NCBI RefSeq assembly: GCF_001748285.1
Contig: NZ_BDGT01000016.1
Coordinates: 35,542-99,541 of the forward strand
Reading direction: 5' to 3'
DNA: 64,000 nucleotides
DNA from: Thermogemmatispora onikobensis
Lineage (GTDB): Bacteria; Chloroflexota; Ktedonobacteria; Ktedonobacterales; Ktedonobacteraceae
Shown here: piece by piece, positions 61,966-64,000 of the stretch
How the letters are laid out: each line of letters starts with the position of its first letter
Position numbering within the stretch: position 1 is the first letter of the stretch
Translations under genes and position numbers: made by a program
The notes under the pieces: generated by a model
Database searches by the model: none
Told to the model about the DNA's origin: nothing
Seen by the model: the letters and a program-made list of their open reading frames with translations, nothing else

Positions 61966-63750
61966 TTATTTCCTCCCCAGTTTGGCCATCACTGCGCGGG
62001 TCAGCAAATGGATCTCCTCCACCCGCAGTATGAGAATGCAGGCAAGATAGACGGCGGCGGCCACTCCCCCGGCGATCACTACTGTCAGCAATGCGCCCAG
62101 GGTCGTCGCCTCTGAAAAGAAAGGCAGGTGCCCCAGACCGATTTGAAGCAGCCAGGCGACAAGGCTCATGACGGCGGCGGCCAGCAGGATCTTGCCCAGC
62201 GCTGGCAGGGTTGTGCGCAGGTGCAAAGAGCCGTGTTGTACTCGCCAGATCAGGAGCAGGATCAGGGCATGTGAGGAATTTTGGACGGTATTGGCGAGGG
62301 CCAGGGCGGGCATGCCAATGGTGCTGTAGCCTGGCAGAGCCACGGCCAGATAGCCCAGGATGGTGATGAAGCCCACGGCCACCGGCACAATGGTATTTTT
62401 GCGTGCAAAGAAGGCGGCCATCAGGAGCTGGTCAACGGCCACAAAGGGCAGCTGGTAGGCGTAGTTTTGCAGGGCCGTCGCCGCCAGGATAGTATCGTGC
62501 TGCGTATAGCGACCGTGGCGATAGATCAGGTCGCAGATCGGCTGGCGCAGAATGATCAGTCCCAGGGCTGCCGGAATCATCACTAGCAATCCCAGGCGGA
62601 TACCGGCCATCAGGGTCTCTTTAAACTGTTCCTCCTCGCCGGCGTTCGCCTGGACCGAGAGCAGCGGCAGAATCGAGAAGGCCAGGGCCGAGGCCACCAG
62701 CCCAATGGGAAACTGCAGCAGGCGGGTGGCATTCTGCAGGGCGGTAACGTTGGCCGCGCCGTCGCCGGGAGTGAGCGAGGCCAGATGCAGATCAAAGTTG
62801 GCGAGCAGCACGTTGAGGACGAAATAGCTGACAGCCACCGGGGCATAGAGCTTGAGGATGCGCGGGATGCCGGGATGGCGCAGCTGAAAGGTGAAGAGGT
62901 AGCCCAGCTTCTGCCGCCGTATCCCTGGCAAGAGCAGGAGAATCTCGCCGGCGGCCCCCAGTAGCACACCGCAGGCAATCCCATACTGGCCAAAGTGCTG
63001 CTCGCCTACCAGCGCCCCAACGATGACGCCGATGATGATGCCAATGTGAAAGGCGGCGGTTGCAAAGGCGGGCCAGCCGAATTCACGGAGGGTATAAAGG
63101 GCTGCCAGCAGGACTGAGAATGGCCCGAGGCCAACCAGCGAGAAAAAGATGATCTGCGAGTAATGCAGCGTCAGCGTTTTCTCAGCCCCTGTATAGCCCT
63201 GGGCAATGAAATTTACGAAGAAAGGAGCGAGCAGGGCGTAGCCTGTGGCTATCAGGAGCATGAGGAGCGTGACGACATTCACCAGGGTGAAAACCAGCTC
63301 GCGAAATTCCTGGCGTTTCTCGGGCGCGACATAGTCGCTGAAGGTAGGGATGAGGGCCTTATCGACCGAGCCGTTAATGACGAAATCATAGAAGGTTTGC
63401 ATGGAGACGCTGGCGGCCAGAAATGGCCCAGCGACGCTCTTACCGAGGGCCGCGATGACAATCTGGCGCACCATGCCCATGATGCTGCTGCCCAGGTTGC
63501 CGAGCATGACCAGCGAGGCCCCACGGGCAACCTGGCCGTGGGGGCTGGAGGGGGCCGTCGGCTCAGCGGTGGCTGCCGACGCCGTCTCTCTCTTCTCCTC
63601 CACGCCCTCGACTGGCAGCGGTAGCTCTCCTTCCGCCGCGGGCGCCCCGACGGTGATCAGCGGCAACGGACCAGAGGGATGCTCCGGCGCTGGTGATCCC
63701 TCCGCCGCTGTGTCTGCATGAGTCGGATGTTGTGCTTCGTAGTCTGCCAT
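61966..63750 (-). CDS. murJ: Lipid II flippase MurJ (MviN)
   Basis: A 594-residue protein with about 14 membrane segments after an N-terminal hydrophilic extension of some 75 residues, which is Pro/Ala/Glu-rich. The MOP-superfamily signatures ASLVMLGNLGSSIMGMVRQ and KALIPTFSDYVAPEKR match MurJ. It flips lipid II across the membrane for wall synthesis. The extension resembles those seen in actinobacterial MviN proteins, but has no recognisable domain. No strong Shine-Dalgarno sequence is seen. Confidence 0.93.
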   Translation of the reverse strand: MADYEAQHPTHADTAAEGSPAPEHPSGPLPLITVGAPAAEGELPLPVEGVEEKRETASAATAEPTAPSSPHGQVARGASLVMLGNLGSSIMGMVRQIVIAALGKSVAGPFLAASVSMQTFYDFVINGSVDKALIPTFSDYVAPEKRQEFRELVFTLVNVVTLLMLLIATGYALLAPFFVNFIAQGYTGAEKTLTLHYSQIIFFSLVGLGPFSVLLAALYTLREFGWPAFATAAFHIGIIIGVIVGALVGEQHFGQYGIACGVLLGAAGEILLLLPGIRRQKLGYLFTFQLRHPGIPRILKLYAPVAVSYFVLNVLLANFDLHLASLTPGDGAANVTALQNATRLLQFPIGLVASALAFSILPLLSVQANAGEEEQFKETLMAGIRLGLLVMIPAALGLIILRQPICDLIYRHGRYTQHDTILAATALQNYAYQLPFVAVDQLLMAAFFARKNTIVPVAVGFITILGYLAVALPGYSTIGMPALALANTVQNSSHALILLLIWRVQHGSLHLRTTLPALGKILLAAAVMSLVAWLLQIGLGHLPFFSEATTLGALLTVVIAGGVAAAVYLACILILRVEEIHLLTRAVMAKLGRK

Positions 63751-63924
63751 AGGCTGGATCGATCCTATCTCCGTGCGATATGAAGCCTGCCTGGCTATTC
63801 GGCGGGCGGGCCGTCAAGCGCTCTCCAAGACAACTGGTCGACGTGAGTGGTGAGCGGCAATGCGGGCGGAACGTCCCTGATCTGAGTGCTTCCTGCCGGG
63901 GAAGCACGTCCGTGAAAGGCGCAT

Positions 63925-63972
63925 TGACCAGCCGACCAACCGACCAACCAACCGACCAACCAGCCAGCCAGG
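63925..63972. repeat. CGACCAACC tandem repeat
   Basis: Short tandem copies of CGACCAACC and related words (GACCAACC, CCAGCCAG) between genes near the window end. Simple repeat; no function seen. Confidence 0.6.
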
Positions 63973-64000
63973 CTGCTAAGAGGTCATGGCAGGCGCTTGA

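Overview
The window is about 64 kb of GC-rich bacterial chromosome with dense coding on both strands. Shine-Dalgarno sequences are strong and many genes overlap by a few bases (ATGA or TGATG junctions). The gene families suggest a Chloroflexota bacterium of the Ktedonobacteria type (Thermogemmatispora-like). They include a System I cytochrome c maturation cluster with a cysteine-type CcmE, DUF2851 and DUF3054 proteins, a stand-alone ClpN-repeat protein, actinobacterial-style secreted repeat domains, an R2lox-type oxidase and a PadR regulator. The taxonomic call is an inference from gene content; no rRNA or tRNA gene was seen.

Layout. 1-7108: the 3' part of a RelA/SpoT gene, a histidine kinase fused to a LuxR-type HTH, a pseudouridine synthase coupled to a DUF2851 gene, and a long Glu/Ala-rich coiled-coil protein. 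7754-17714: a minus-strand cytochrome c maturation cluster, tlpA-copD-ccmE-ccmF-ccmH-ccmI-like-(unknown)-ccmA-ccmB-ccmC-ccmD-DUF3054. 18028-26148: a DJ-1/PfpI protein, Der GTPase, the ClpN-repeat protein, a large secreted beta-propeller with three C-terminal repeats, and an FAD amine-oxidase-like enzyme.

26582-38925: the most interesting part, a DNA phosphorothioation island made of two convergent operons. On the minus strand dndC-dndD-dndE-dndA encodes the sulfur-modification machinery, with no dndB. On the plus strand a six-gene operon has a clear promoter and encodes a PLD-nuclease/SF2 helicase fusion, a 57-residue small protein, a second DndD-like ATPase with a zinc-hook CxxC, a protein resembling phosphorothioation-associated protein 4, a ParB-like protein and an Mrr-like nuclease. 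The ParB-like gene is split by a -1 frameshift. The shift point carries a canonical-form slippery heptamer (C CCA AAG) and, 7 nt downstream, a 6-bp GC-rich hairpin, so it may be programmed. The two operons probably form a modification plus anti-invader pair comparable to the DndCDEA-PbeABCD type, but the partner set may be new.

39188-48892: a MerR/excisionase-type regulator, a class A penicillin-binding protein with a long structured leader, a PHP phosphoesterase, an orphan PhoB-like response regulator, a histidine phosphatase, a phosphate:H+ symporter-like MFS gene preceded by four PHO-box-like repeats, a DinB protein and an Lrp ligand-binding-only protein. 49206-57892: a MaoC / acyl-CoA ligase / R2lox operon, an unknown gene, the pyruvate (or branched 2-oxoacid) dehydrogenase E1 alpha and beta genes, a SprT-like metalloprotease and a CcsA cytochrome c assembly protein. 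58156-63750: a PadR regulator, DedA and TerC membrane proteins, a glucosaminidase-like wall hydrolase and the MurJ lipid II flippase.

No CRISPR array, insertion sequence, integrase or RNA gene was recognised.
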